Positions 29,234 to 38,934 of a stretch of 64,000 nt of DNA are shown here, piece after piece. A program made the position numbers and the translations under genes. The stretch is taken from the NCBI RefSeq assembly GCF_003364195.1, contig NZ_NXLQ01000003.1:62001-126000 (forward strand), written 5' to 3'. The first letter of the stretch is position 1. Each line of letters begins with the position of its first letter. The DNA is from Helicobacter didelphidarum (lineage in GTDB: Bacteria > Campylobacterota > Campylobacteria > Campylobacterales > Helicobacteraceae). The notes beneath the pieces were generated by a model, which saw only the letters and a program-made list of their open reading frames with translations, did no database searches and was not told the origin of the DNA.

Positions 29234-30133
29234 TTAAACACGCACTTTTTGCATACTGAATGCTTTTTCTGTATTTGATACTTTTTGCCCTAATTCCACA
29301 ACCTCATATGCATGTGTTGAGTTTAAAAGTTTTTTTGTTAAAAAATGATTAAGTTTATGACTACCGGCAAAAGAAAAGTATCCTCCAATTACAGGCATAC
29401 CAAGCAAAGACATATCACCGATAGCATCAAGGATTTTATGCCGGACAAATTCGTTTTTATAACGCAAACCTTCTTTATTTAAAATTCCACTTTCATCTAA
29501 AACGATGCAATTATCAAAACTCCCGCCAAGTCCTAAGCCCATTGCACGAAGTTGATTAACTTCTTGTAAAAAACCAAAAGTTCGTGCCCTAGCGATTTCT
29601 TCTTTATAGTGTTGTGTGTTAAATGTAAATGTATAATTTTGTTTACCAATAGCTTGATTAGGAAACTCGATAGTAAAATCAAACACAATGTCGTCATTGG
29701 GTTCTAGTCGAACAAATTTACCATTTTCTTCAATCTGAACAACATCTTTTAATACAATGGCTTTTTTTGGCTTATCCAATTCCTTAATACCGGCTTCCTC
29801 AAGAAGCATACAAAAGCCAATACTTGACCCATCCATAATAGGTATTTCTTCATTATCCAAAATAATGCGTAAATTATCGATTCCATACGCATGAATACTT
29901 GAAAGTAGATGTTCAATCGTTGAAATCCTTACCCCATTTTTACCAATTACCGTTGCCATTGTAGTATCTACAACATTCTCAATATTAAGAGGAATACTCA
30001 CACCTTTATCACTGCGATAAAAAATAATTCCACTATCGCTTGGTAATGGCTCAAGTATCATCTTTACAGGCACTCCTTTATGCAAACCAATCCCAACAAG
30101 TTCAACTCGCTTCGCTATTGTGCGTTGTCGCAT
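29234..30133 (-). CDS. lpxC: UDP-3-O-acyl-N-acetylglucosamine deacetylase
   Basis: LpxC is the committed zinc-dependent step of lipid A synthesis. The 299-residue protein starts [19 protein letters not shown]. It has the first zinc His in [19 protein letters not shown] (about 79), and [13 protein letters not shown]. The second His and the Asp ligand are in [17 protein letters not shown] (about 233-242), and a late His is in [23 protein letters not shown] precedes the ATG. It is the last gene of fabD-minC-lpxC, with 16 bases to minC. Confidence 0.97.
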   Translation of the reverse strand: MRQRTIAKRVELVGIGLHKGVPVKMILEPLPSDSGIIFYRSDKGVSIPLNIENVVDTTMATVIGKNGVRISTIEHLLSSIHAYGIDNLRIILDNEEIPIMDGSSIGFCMLLEEAGIKELDKPKKAIVLKDVVQIEENGKFVRLEPNDDIVFDFTIEFPNQAIGKQNYTFTFNTQHYKEEIARARTFGFLQEVNQLRAMGLGLGGSFDNCIVLDESGILNKEGLRYKNEFVRHKILDAIGDMSLLGMPVIGGYFSFAGSHKLNHFLTKKLLNSTHAYEVVELGQKVSNTEKAFSMQKVRV

Positions 30134-30149
30134 ATTCTCCTCCTCAAAA

Positions 30150-31058
30150 CTATAATTCTGCTATCTGAATCATACCATTTTCCACAGTAAGAATCTTTAA
30201 TTTTGTATTGTGTTCAAACTCTTTAAGCATTTTTCTTTCCAAATTCACACCTTGCAACGAAATTCTACCTGCACAACATTCTTTGATAATAATATAATCG
30301 CCAAAAGATTCTAAAATTCCATCACATTTTCCATAAATCTGTAAATTTCCAGAAGTTTTAATAACTGCACCCACATTAATACTCTTTAAAAAAGTTGCAT
30401 GTGCATGGAGATTTAACTCCTCACCACTACGAATTGCTCGTTGAAATAAGAGATATGGAAGTGCTTTTGAATATGTTACATTATTTCCATATTGTAGCAC
30501 TAGTTGATTATTTAAATCTTGTGAAAGAGAGTTTTGTGTTTGAGTTTCCTGGAAAGTAGAATCTGTCTCAAGAACACTAGATTGAGAATCTTTCTCATTT
30601 GATTGTATGCTTAAATCTTGTGCATCTTGAGATTCCATTGGTTGGGTAATAATCTTATCACTATTTACGGAATCAAAGGTAATTTTAATTTTTTTTGGTA
30701 TTGAATTTTGTTGGTTCAAGGCACTTTTATCTTGTGGCAAAGAATCTATAAGTTTTTGTAGATTCTGATTAATGAGTCTTGGTTCAATAAGGCTTTGTGC
30801 TTTTGCTTCAAGTGGCGAAAGATTAGGGTTATGCTTTTTATTCCTATGTTGTTGGAATATATGCTCATTGTGAACTTGAAAAAAATCAATTTCGTTTTCC
30901 TTTAAAAACCCTTCGAAATTTAAATCGATATTAAAATGAAATACGAGACAATGATTTCTTATAAAATCCATATTATGTTTGATATAAGAAATAATTTCCT
31001 CGCTTTCACCTTCTTCAAAATCGAAGACGAGAAGGTTTTTTTGCCGCATTTTTACCAT
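30150..31058 (-). CDS. minC: Septum-site determining protein MinC, with long linker
   Basis: MinC inhibits FtsZ assembly away from mid-cell together with MinD. The 302-residue protein has an N-terminal domain ([20 protein letters not shown], to about residue 85). A polar linker of about 100 residues follows ([20 protein letters not shown] and around), and then the C-terminal beta-helix. The beta-helix carries [20 protein letters not shown], then [19 protein letters not shown], with [11 protein letters not shown] in place of the usual AG-rich turn. The typical family length is 200-240. MinD and MinE are not nearby. It lies between fabD and lpxC in one operon. Confidence 0.75.
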   Translation of the reverse strand: MVKMRQKNLLVFDFEEGESEEIISYIKHNMDFIRNHCLVFHFNIDLNFEGFLKENEIDFFQVHNEHIFQQHRNKKHNPNLSPLEAKAQSLIEPRLINQNLQKLIDSLPQDKSALNQQNSIPKKIKITFDSVNSDKIITQPMESQDAQDLSIQSNEKDSQSSVLETDSTFQETQTQNSLSQDLNNQLVLQYGNNVTYSKALPYLLFQRAIRSGEELNLHAHATFLKSINVGAVIKTSGNLQIYGKCDGILESFGDYIIIKECCAGRISLQGVNLERKMLKEFEHNTKLKILTVENGMIQIAEL

Positions 31059-31064
31059 ATATTG

Positions 31065-31994
31065 TTATCCCAAAAGCTTTAAAGATTCTGTATTATGGAT
31101 ACTTAAAGTTGGAATATCTGTTATCTTATTATTTAAACCAGCAAGTATATTACCATTGCCCAACTCAATAAATGTTTCAATGCCAAGTTCTTTTGCTTTC
31201 AATACACTTTTTGTGTAAAGCACTGGTTTTGTAAGTTGCTCTGTAAGGTTTTTGAGTGCTTCAGATTTTGTTTTATACAGATTTACATTTGCATTTGAAA
31301 TAATTTCAAGTTCAGAATCACTGATATTTTTTTCAAGAAGTTCATAAAATCGTGATACACAAGATTCTAAAAGTGGACAATGGCTTGCTACATTCATTTT
31401 CAAAAGCATTATTCGCTTTGCCCCTGCACTTTTTAATCTCTCACCTACGATTTCTAAGTCTTTTTTTACTCCTGCAAGCACAATTTGGTTATCAAGATTA
31501 TAATTTGCTGCCCATGTTTTTAATCCCTCTTGTTGTGCTGTTTGGCAAATAGATTCCAACATATCAGTTGCTAATCCCAAGCAAACCATCATACCTACTT
31601 CTTGCGAATCGCCTCCATTATTCTTACAAGCTTCAGCCATAAATTGTCCTCGTTTGTGTGTAAGCAAGATAGAATTTTCAAGAGTTGCACCACCATTGAG
31701 ACAATATGCACTTACTTCACCCAAAGAATGCCCGAAAGCTAAAGTAGCTTGAATGCCAAATTCCTGTTTCATAATAGTATGTGCCATAGCACTGACAAGA
31801 AATATTGCTGGTTGAGTATATTGCGTTTGATTAAGTTTATCTTCATCAGAATCTAAAAGATTATTCATATTAAAATGCAAGACTTCACTTGCTTGCTCAC
31901 TTAACTCTCTTGCTATCGGAAAATTTTGTCTAAAATCCTTGCCCATACCAAGAGTTTGTGATCCTTGCCCAGGATAAATAAAAGCATATTTCAT
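31065..31994 (-). CDS. fabD: Malonyl-CoA:ACP transacylase
   Basis: FabD loads malonyl groups on ACP for fatty acid synthesis. The 309-residue protein has FIYPGQGSQTLGMGKDF at residue 4, the active-site serine in AFGHSLGEVSAYCLNGG (about 91), and NQIVLAGVK. The catalytic His is in NVASHCPLLES near 200, and FIELGNGNILAGL follows. GGAG precedes the ATG. It is the first gene of the minus operon continuing with minC (6-base gap) and lpxC. Confidence 0.96.
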   Translation of the reverse strand: MKYAFIYPGQGSQTLGMGKDFRQNFPIARELSEQASEVLHFNMNNLLDSDEDKLNQTQYTQPAIFLVSAMAHTIMKQEFGIQATLAFGHSLGEVSAYCLNGGATLENSILLTHKRGQFMAEACKNNGGDSQEVGMMVCLGLATDMLESICQTAQQEGLKTWAANYNLDNQIVLAGVKKDLEIVGERLKSAGAKRIMLLKMNVASHCPLLESCVSRFYELLEKNISDSELEIISNANVNLYKTKSEALKNLTEQLTKPVLYTKSVLKAKELGIETFIELGNGNILAGLNNKITDIPTLSIHNTESLKLLG

Positions 31995-32406
31995 ATCTAT
32001 ACTCCATTATTTAAATAAAAAATTTATTGCAAAAGTAAAACAATCAACATAAAAAACTGCGTAAGTATATCAAAAAAATATCAACTCTGACTAATAGAAT
32101 CTTGTTTAATTCAAGGTAAATAACTTTTATATTGTATTGGAAGTTTTTATATTTAAATATTTATAGTTTCTTTTAAGAGTTAAATATAATTAAGTTGAAG
32201 CACTCAAAATCTTGTTGTGTTTCTTTCTAGAAAGAATTTCTATCAGAATCTTTACATTTTGCATAATTTCAAGCAAAAAAATAACTTTATTGTAGAAAAC
32301 TAATATTTTTTTAAGTCTTTTTTGATTAGAATCTAAAAGCTTTAAGTTTATTAAAACTTGGGAATCAATTTTTAATACCAAAAATGCAATTTTGAAGGAG
32401 ATAGCG
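31995..32406. other. 412-base divergent promoter region between fabD and petA
   Basis: AT-rich region between divergently transcribed genes. A TATAAT at about 32185 on the plus strand is a candidate -10 for petABC with a long leader. A short repeat AAGTTT/AAACTT lies near 32343-32358. The AGAATCT heptamer appears at least three times. The petA ribosome site AAGGAG is at 32395-32400. No small gene was seen. Confidence 0.4.
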
Positions 32407-32919
32407 ATGGCTGATGTCAAAAGACGAGACTTCCTTGGCATGACTCTTGGCGGTGTTGCTGGAGTTGGTGCTATTGCCGCACTTGTTGCCATGAAAAAAA
32501 CTTGGGACCCTCTTCCCAGTGTTGTTTCTGCTGGTTTTACAACAGTTGATGTAGGTGGTATGCAAGAAGGTGAAATACGTGATACACAATGGCGAGGAAA
32601 ACCTGTTTATATTATGAAAAAGAAAGTAGGAGAAAAGATTCTCCCTGCACGCGATTTTAAATTAGGTGATGCACATTATAGTATCGGAATTAAAATCTGC
32701 ACTCATTTAGGTTGCATTCCAAACTGGAAAGCAAATGAGGAGATTTTTCATTGCCCATGTCATGGTGGACAATTTACAAGTAATGGCGTGAATGTTGCTG
32801 GAACACCTCCACCGCGTCCATTTGATATGCCTCCTTTTGCAATTAAGGGCGAAACCACCTTAATTTTAGGAGAAAGCGGTAAAGAGTATGAAGCAATGAT
32901 GGCTTCAGCAAATGCATAA
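32407..32919 (+). CDS. petA: Ubiquinol/menaquinol-cytochrome c reductase, Rieske iron-sulfur subunit
   Basis: This is the 170-residue Rieske protein of the bc1 complex. It has a Tat-like twin-arginine start (VKRRDFLGMTLGG) that doubles as membrane anchor. The 2Fe-2S boxes are CTHLGC (98-103) and CPCHGG (116-121), supplying two Cys and two His ligands plus the disulfide pair. The frame extends 15 bases further up to a TTG, but AAGGAG lies between that TTG and ATG 32407, which fixes the start. It is the first gene of petABC; petB starts 11 bases later. Confidence 0.97.
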   Translation: MADVKRRDFLGMTLGGVAGVGAIAALVAMKKTWDPLPSVVSAGFTTVDVGGMQEGEIRDTQWRGKPVYIMKKKVGEKILPARDFKLGDAHYSIGIKICTHLGCIPNWKANEEIFHCPCHGGQFTSNGVNVAGTPPPRPFDMPPFAIKGETTLILGESGKEYEAMMASANA

Positions 32920-32930
32920 AAGGAGAAAGT

Positions 32931-34166
32931 ATGGCACACATTAAGGAAGCGAAAAGTCTTGGTGATTGGTTTAATCAAAGACTTGCTACAAACGAACTTA
33001 TTGAAGTCATGATGACAAAATATTGGATTCCTAAAAACATTAACTGGCTATGGGCTATGGGTGTTGTGCTTTTAGCATTATTTGGTCTGTTAGTGATAAG
33101 CGGTATATTCTTACTTATGTATTATAAGCCTGATGCAAATCTTGCCTATGATTCAGTAAATTATACTATTATGCAAGAAGTTGCATTTGGTTGGTTATGG
33201 CGACACATTCATGCCGTCGCAGCAAGTATGGTATTTGTAATCATTTATATTCACATGTTTGTTGCAATTTATTATGGTTCTTATAAAAATGGAAGAGAAA
33301 TGATATGGATTACAGGCATGATACTCTTTGTCGTATTTTCTGCTGAAGCTTTCAGTGGTTATATGCTCCCATGGGGACAAATGAGCTATTGGGCTGCGGC
33401 AGTTATTACAAATCTTTTTGGCGGAATTCCATTAATTGGTGCTGATGTTGTAGAATGGGTTCGCGGGAATTATATTGTTGCAGATTCTACACTTACTCGT
33501 TTTTTTATGTTGCATGTTTTCTTGCTTCCAGTTGTGATTTTGGCAACAATTGCAGTGCATTTTTATACGCTAAGAATGCCTCATGTCAATAACCAAGAAG
33601 GTGAAGAAATCGATTTTGAAGCGGAAGCACAAAAATATATGGCAGGAAATAAAAAAGAGGCAAAAGTTATCCGATTTTGGCCAGATTTCTTATGTAAAGA
33701 TATTTTCATTATTTCACTTTTCATGATTCTCTTTTTTGGACTTGTCTGCTATCATTTTGATTTTGCAATGGATCCAATCAACTTTGAAAGAGCGAATGCA
33801 CTTGCAACGCCTACGCATATCTATCCTGAATGGTATTTCTTGTGGAGCTATGAAGTCTTACGCGGTATTTTCTTTAGTGCGAATCTTGGTTTAGTGTTCT
33901 TTGGTATTGCACAAGTTGTATTTTTACTTCTCCCATGGCTTGATAGAAGTAAGGTTGTTAAACCAGCACATAAACGACCTGGTTTCTTAATATTCTATAT
34001 TCTTTTAATTATTGACTTAATTGTGCTTACTGTGTATGGAAAACTTCCACCTGATGGAAATGCAAAATATATAGGTTTAGTGGCTTCTGTAAGTTTCCTT
34101 GTCTTACTCTTTGTAGTATTGCCTCTTGTAACAATGGCAGAAAATAATAAAGGAGGTTCAAAATGA
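32931..34166 (+). CDS. petB: Cytochrome b subunit of the bc1 complex
   Basis: The 411-residue integral membrane protein carries two b haems. Paired histidines are visible in FGWLWRHIHAVAASMVFVII and FMLHVFLLPVVILATIAVHF. The quinol-site signature is PEWYF (YPEWYFLWSYEVLRG), and GYMLPWGQMSYWAA lies in the Qo region. The C-terminal helices are fused as in Campylobacterota, with ~8-9 helices in total. It ends in NNKGGSK, overlapping the petC start by four bases (ATGA). Confidence 0.97.
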   Translation: MAHIKEAKSLGDWFNQRLATNELIEVMMTKYWIPKNINWLWAMGVVLLALFGLLVISGIFLLMYYKPDANLAYDSVNYTIMQEVAFGWLWRHIHAVAASMVFVIIYIHMFVAIYYGSYKNGREMIWITGMILFVVFSAEAFSGYMLPWGQMSYWAAAVITNLFGGIPLIGADVVEWVRGNYIVADSTLTRFFMLHVFLLPVVILATIAVHFYTLRMPHVNNQEGEEIDFEAEAQKYMAGNKKEAKVIRFWPDFLCKDIFIISLFMILFFGLVCYHFDFAMDPINFERANALATPTHIYPEWYFLWSYEVLRGIFFSANLGLVFFGIAQVVFLLLPWLDRSKVVKPAHKRPGFLIFYILLIIDLIVLTVYGKLPPDGNAKYIGLVASVSFLVLLFVVLPLVTMAENNKGGSK

Positions 34167-35635
34167 GAGAAATTAAAATTTTTGTTATAGTTGCCTTTAT
34201 TATTGGTGTTATGTATTATGGTGTTGAGCCTTTAGCTCATCATGCTATGCATCCTGCCACTGCGACAAGTGATTATGAGTTTAAAGACTTAGAGAAATTT
34301 GGTAAGTTTGATTTCAGCAATGCTGATAAAGAAGCTGGTAAAACTGCTTTTTTAGATAATTGTGCTTCTTGCCATACTGTAGCATCGCAAAATGTTCCTG
34401 ACTTGAATGCAAGGAATCCAAAAACCATTCAGCCCGCCGGTGAAGGCGGTGTTGTTCCTCCAGATTTATCGAATGCGGGATTAATTTTTGATTCTCAGTT
34501 CTTAGCTCATTTTATTAAAGATCCTGTGCGTGCTACACTCTTAGATTCTAAGTTTGCAGTATCTTGTGAAGGTCTAGATGATGAGAATGCAAATAAATGT
34601 GAAATGGCTAACGAAGGAAAAGAAAGTTATCCAATGAATGCCTTTAATGGAATAATGAGTGATGAAGAAATTACCAATGTTGTCGCATATCTTAAAGATA
34701 TTGCACCCAAACAACTCAATGACAAGGAAGTATTTGTAGAAGCATGTAGTCGTTGCCATGCTGCCGTGTATGACAAAAATCAATATGATTCTAAATTTTT
34801 TGCATTGCATAATCAAGAGGTAACAAATTGGATTGAACGAACAAAAAATATAAAAGGTGAAGAGGCAGAAGCAACATTCTTATCAAGCCTTAATAATGAA
34901 GAGCATAAATTTATCAACTCATTACTAGCAATGGCAAAAGCAAATGAGAAAAAATATCTTAGTGAAGCTGAAATTGATGAGAAAAATGACGAGATTAATG
35001 CAAAAACAATTGAAAGTTATGGGCTTGTATCACTTTTACAAAACTCACTTATTGAATCTAACTTTGAAAAAGTAGGTTTAGAAGCTGATACACATCCAGA
35101 ATTCATCAAAGCATATTTAGGTAATACTCCACCGGATTTATCAATGATGATACGCTCTAAGGGGCAACACGAATTAGCAGCATTTATTAATAATCCGCAG
35201 AAAGTTCCACTAATAGACATTCAAAAAGCGGTAATAAATAAACTTGTGAGAGATAAACGTGATGAGGAAAAGGCAAACATACCAACTAACATCAGTGATG
35301 AAGAGAGAGAGGATATGATAGCACAGATTGATTCTCGTGATGCAGAATATTATAAAATAAAACTACCAGAAAATACCACAAAAAGTGAATGGCAAAATAA
35401 CGATGATTATACAAATATGGCACGTGAAATGGGTGTTATGCCTTTTGGAAAATCAATGCCACGCGTTGGTTTAACAAAAGAAGCGGAGAAACAAGTTGTC
35501 AATTATCTTGAGACTATTGGTGATAGTAAAAAAGCAGAAAGAGATTCACTAGGATGGTGGATTATGGGCTTCTTTGTTCTCCTTTCTGTTTTAGCATATA
35601 CTTGGAAGTCTAAAATTTGGCGAGATTTACATTAA
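34163..35635 (+). CDS. petC: Di-haem cytochrome c subunit of the bc1 complex, unusually long
   Basis: The 490-residue protein has an N-terminal helix (IFVIVAFIIGVMYYGVEPLA). It carries two haem sites, CASCH (67-71) and CSRCH (195-199), and a C-terminal anchor WWIMGFFVLLSVLAYTWK. After each haem site come the same elements: PPDLS (99-103 and in NTPPDLSMMI), then LAHFIKDP or LAAFINNP. This points to an ancient tandem duplication typical of epsilonproteobacterial PetC. The long acidic stretch between haem 2 and the second PPDLS makes it larger than I expect for this family. The possible Met ligand for haem 2 is in GKSMPRVG. Confidence 0.92.
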   Translation: MREIKIFVIVAFIIGVMYYGVEPLAHHAMHPATATSDYEFKDLEKFGKFDFSNADKEAGKTAFLDNCASCHTVASQNVPDLNARNPKTIQPAGEGGVVPPDLSNAGLIFDSQFLAHFIKDPVRATLLDSKFAVSCEGLDDENANKCEMANEGKESYPMNAFNGIMSDEEITNVVAYLKDIAPKQLNDKEVFVEACSRCHAAVYDKNQYDSKFFALHNQEVTNWIERTKNIKGEEAEATFLSSLNNEEHKFINSLLAMAKANEKKYLSEAEIDEKNDEINAKTIESYGLVSLLQNSLIESNFEKVGLEADTHPEFIKAYLGNTPPDLSMMIRSKGQHELAAFINNPQKVPLIDIQKAVINKLVRDKRDEEKANIPTNISDEEREDMIAQIDSRDAEYYKIKLPENTTKSEWQNNDDYTNMAREMGVMPFGKSMPRVGLTKEAEKQVVNYLETIGDSKKAERDSLGWWIMGFFVLLSVLAYTWKSKIWRDLH

Positions 35636-35657
35636 TATAGTGTTTTACTTCTTGTTA

Positions 35658-35677
35658 ATGCCTCTCTAGAGAGGCAT
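35658..35677 (+). terminator. Perfect 20-base palindrome after petC
   Basis: ATGCCTCTCTAGAGAGGCAT is its own reverse complement and lies 22 bases after the petC stop. It can fold as an 8-base stem with a CTAG loop and is the strongest GC stem nearby. No T run follows, so termination may be Rho-assisted or bidirectional toward ribF. Confidence 0.5.
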
Positions 35678-35856
35678 ATACTTTCAAATTACATAAAATA
35701 CTACATTTGAAGTTATATAACATTTTAAATTTAATATTTTAATTCTCATGTCTTATATTTTACTTTTATGATTTCATTCTATATTTTTATAATATTTATG
35801 ATAGCACTTACTCTCAAAATTTTCTATTACAGAATCTTTATAGAACTTTTTTGAAA

Positions 35857-36831
35857 CTACTTACAAAATTCTTGATAATTTTCAGGAAAATTATCAAGAA
35901 TTTTTTGTGCTTTGCCTATATCACATTGAATTTGTTCTTTTAATGCAAGAAGGGTATTAAATTTGCGATTATTGCGTATCATTTCCACAAAAAATATACG
36001 AATATAAATATCTCTTCTGGGGCTTGTCGCACTGCAAATAGTCCTATCTGATTGTTGATTATTGTATGTCAGGTTTGTTTGAGATTCTTGATAAAATGAT
36101 AAATCTATAAAATCTTCAAGAATATGTGTTTCAATGCAAAATCGATTATCTGTACTCATGCGATTTCCAACAAAAGACACTCCTTTATAAAGCCTATTGT
36201 TGTGTTGCAAAAAACTCGCATATACGCCATATTTTGGAATAAGATACAAAGAACTTTTGATATTAATTGTTGGGTAAAGTTCCTTTTTGCCAAGTCCTTG
36301 CCCTCGCACAATTCGACCCTTAATTGAATAAAATCTACAAAGCATGGCATTTGCACTTGCCATATCTCCATATTTTATTAATTCTTTAATAATACTTGTA
36401 TGAATAGGGGTTTCATTATATTTTTGCGATTCTAAAACCTTCACTTGAATGTTTTTTTTACCAAGAGATTCTAACATATCTTTCATATCAGAGACACTAC
36501 TCATACGATCTTTACCAAAGCAAAAATCATATCCAACAACAATCGTATGTAAATTTGGCAAGACATCAACAAGTAGTTTTAAAAAATCCATAGAATCCCA
36601 TGAACGAACATATTCAAAACGCAAACGATAAAATGGTATCTCGCTATACCTTTCTCTTTCATTTGGTGGTGTTACAAATGGTGATTTTATCGAAGTGATA
36701 CTTAAAGCACAACCATTTTTCCCAACAAGGCTGAGAAGTCTCATATGTGCTCTATGCATACCATCAAACTTTCCAATAGCGATACTTTGATATGGGAGTT
36801 TAGAATTGGCAAAAGATAAAAAACTCTTCAT
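35857..36831 (-). CDS. ribF: Bifunctional riboflavin kinase / FMN adenylyltransferase
   Basis: RibF makes FMN and FAD from riboflavin. The 324-residue protein has the adenylyltransferase start SIAIGKFDGMHRAHMRLLS near 16, HTIVVGYDFCFGKDR near 95, and HTSIIKELIKYGDMASANAM near 147. The kinase part follows, with GRIVRGQGLGKKELYPTINI near 172 and YGVYASF. Close to the C-terminus a polar insertion (SQTNLTYNNQQSDRTICSAT) separates FIDLSFY from DIYIRIFFVE. The ATG overlaps the end of tlyA by 32 bases, and AAGG lies inside tlyA, so the two are coupled. Confidence 0.93.
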   Translation of the reverse strand: MKSFLSFANSKLPYQSIAIGKFDGMHRAHMRLLSLVGKNGCALSITSIKSPFVTPPNERERYSEIPFYRLRFEYVRSWDSMDFLKLLVDVLPNLHTIVVGYDFCFGKDRMSSVSDMKDMLESLGKKNIQVKVLESQKYNETPIHTSIIKELIKYGDMASANAMLCRFYSIKGRIVRGQGLGKKELYPTINIKSSLYLIPKYGVYASFLQHNNRLYKGVSFVGNRMSTDNRFCIETHILEDFIDLSFYQESQTNLTYNNQQSDRTICSATSPRRDIYIRIFFVEMIRNNRKFNTLLALKEQIQCDIGKAQKILDNFPENYQEFCK

Positions 36832-37906
36832 TACCTTCTTTTCCTTTCAAGAGAGATTTTTCTATAAAAATTACTTTTACATAATGATTCTGCAAAAGCT
36901 CAATAAATGAGTAAAGGGTATTTTGTATTGCTTTGGAATCTTGTAACACACCTTTTTTATTGCGTTTTATATGCTTGCCAACCTCAAATTGTGGTTTAAA
37001 AAGTAAAATCAGAATCTTACTTAAACCCAATAGACATGGTAAAATTTGTCGCAAAGAAATAAAACTCACATCACAAGTAAGAATATTAAAAAAAGAGAAT
37101 TGTCCTTTCGTATTTTTATTATCTAACAGGAACTCTCGTGTCGTGATATGTGAAATTTTTTGCAGAATCTCCTGTGGTAATTTCTTCCACGACTCTTTAT
37201 AAAAATCTGCGTATATTTGTGATTCTAAATGCCCCTGTAATGTAGAATCTTTTTGAGTCATATAGAATGTGTTTTTTTTATACTCCTGCAAAAATAATTG
37301 GAAATTTTTTGAAAATTCTCTAATATCTATATCTTCAACACAAATAATTTGCTTATGATGACGCAATGAAGAATCTAATTGTAAATTTCCAACATCTTGG
37401 GCAACAACTACCTTTGCACCAAATGACAATAGCACTTGTGTAAAACCACCAGCACTTGCACCAACATCAAGAACTATGCTTTTTAGAATCTTTGTTTGCA
37501 AAAACTCCTTTATTACCTTAATATTATATGTTTGACATTCATATTGTTTATATAAAGGGTGTATGTGTTTAGATTGTAAGATTTTTGAGTGCTGTAATAT
37601 ATCTTGTAAATATTGTTCTAAATCATAGAAACCTTTGTATTCTTCAGCAAGAATAAAGAGATTTTGAGTATTTTTCTCATAATTTTCCAAAAACCTCTTA
37701 AGTTTTAATGCTCCACGCGAAAAAAAGATTGTTGAATTTATAAAAAAATCTTCCTTGATAGCTATTTCTTCATTACCATTTAGATGTTGTGAAGGTTTTG
37801 TAACAACATTTCCATCTATGAGAATCTGCCCCTGCTTGATAAGCATAATTGCCTTTTGTCGTGAAATATTTGGAAATCTTTGAGGCAATAATACATCAAG
37901 GCGCAT
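36800..37906 (-). CDS. tlyA: TlyA-type rRNA methyltransferase (hemolysin A family) with insertions
   Basis: TlyA 2'-O-methylates rRNA. The 368-residue protein, against a usual 235-270, has an N-terminal S4 domain (MRLDVLLPQRFPNISRQKA, then ILIDGNVVTKPSQHL). An FtsJ-like domain follows with the SAM loop LDVGASAGGFTQVLLSFGAK near 148. Catalytic blocks are LTCDVSFISLRQILP and LLFKPQFEVGK. Two extra polar segments (about 80-135 and 205-260) account for the additional length. It overlaps the upstream EI24-like gene by 11 bases and ribF by 32 bases. Confidence 0.9.
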   Translation of the reverse strand: MRLDVLLPQRFPNISRQKAIMLIKQGQILIDGNVVTKPSQHLNGNEEIAIKEDFFINSTIFFSRGALKLKRFLENYEKNTQNLFILAEEYKGFYDLEQYLQDILQHSKILQSKHIHPLYKQYECQTYNIKVIKEFLQTKILKSIVLDVGASAGGFTQVLLSFGAKVVVAQDVGNLQLDSSLRHHKQIICVEDIDIREFSKNFQLFLQEYKKNTFYMTQKDSTLQGHLESQIYADFYKESWKKLPQEILQKISHITTREFLLDNKNTKGQFSFFNILTCDVSFISLRQILPCLLGLSKILILLFKPQFEVGKHIKRNKKGVLQDSKAIQNTLYSFIELLQNHYVKVIFIEKSLLKGKEGNEEFFIFCQF

Positions 37907-38714
37907 AAGATGGCTCTATTTCAATCACTTCAGCTTCTATGATATAATCATCATGCGTATGACACTTATATTGTGCATACCAATCAAATACATAATGGCT
38001 TAATACAAGCATTTGCCAAGTCATTACAAAAAGGTTCAAAATCGGCACATAAAGTGGGATAAAGATAATTATATTAAGAATAAATAATGGAATCTTATTG
38101 GAGGATAAACAATTTTTACAATCTTGCTCATTCATTATGCTTAGGACAATTTCATAATTGAGATTTAAACTAAAAAAACGAAAATATACAAATACACTAA
38201 GGATAAGTCCAATCAATCCAAGCCCAATAAAACTTAATCCATAACAAAGAAACGAAAAAACAAGAAATCTTATTAGTGTTTTAAGAAAAAAGATGCTAGA
38301 GAGTTTGCAAGATTCTATAAATGGGGGGGGATTGATTATCACATGTGAAAAGTAAGTCGTATGCACAAAATTTACAACAAACGGAGAAAGAAAACAACTC
38401 GCAAATATCATACATATACCAGAAAGAATAACACCATAAATTAACATTGTAAAAATAGCAAATAAATAAAGCAAATAATAAGATACTTGACTCATAAAAC
38501 TTGTATGAGAATATGCATATTCTACCCAAATATTAGGGAATTGTTGTAAAAACCAATGAAAATTTTGGACCGATAAAACAAAAAATATCCACCACACACA
38601 CACAGCAAGAATTGCAGGAATGAGCGTAAGGAAAATTATTTTTTTATAACGCATACTCTGTGTTGCTTGCCTAAGATAATGGAATATAAAGAAATTATTC
38701 TGTGAATTTGGCAC
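37896..38714 (-). CDS. EI24/CysZ-like integral membrane protein
   Basis: The 272-residue inner-membrane protein has about six helices. It matches the EI24 domain pattern: N-terminal FIFHYLRQATQSMRYKKIIF, then a first helix, then CMIFASCFLSPFVVNFVHTTY. The start is GTG 38714 with AAGGA; an out-of-frame ATG is nearby. Plus-strand bases 38323-38330 are eight G (C8 in the gene, encoding NPPPF near residue 128), and a (CA)6 run lies near 38592-38604. Slippage in either would truncate the protein. The function is unknown; E. coli CysZ relatives transport sulfate. It overlaps tlyA. Confidence 0.7.
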   Translation of the reverse strand: MPNSQNNFFIFHYLRQATQSMRYKKIIFLTLIPAILAVCVWWIFFVLSVQNFHWFLQQFPNIWVEYAYSHTSFMSQVSYYLLYLFAIFTMLIYGVILSGICMIFASCFLSPFVVNFVHTTYFSHVIINPPPFIESCKLSSIFFLKTLIRFLVFSFLCYGLSFIGLGLIGLILSVFVYFRFFSLNLNYEIVLSIMNEQDCKNCLSSNKIPLFILNIIIFIPLYVPILNLFVMTWQMLVLSHYVFDWYAQYKCHTHDDYIIEAEVIEIEPSYAP

Positions 38715-38934
38715 ATTATTCCTTATGTTAATAGATATTGTTTATTTCTACAAATATTTCAAGAAAAACTTTTAAAAATTCTATATTCTTATCAATTTTT
38801 TTAATCAATTGATACAGAAATTTAACATTTTTTATATTATATCAAAATTGTTCCAAAAAATTATAATCATTTTTTAACATATATCTCGTATATAAACATA
38901 ATAGTTAATTTATAAACTATAAATAATAGTATTT

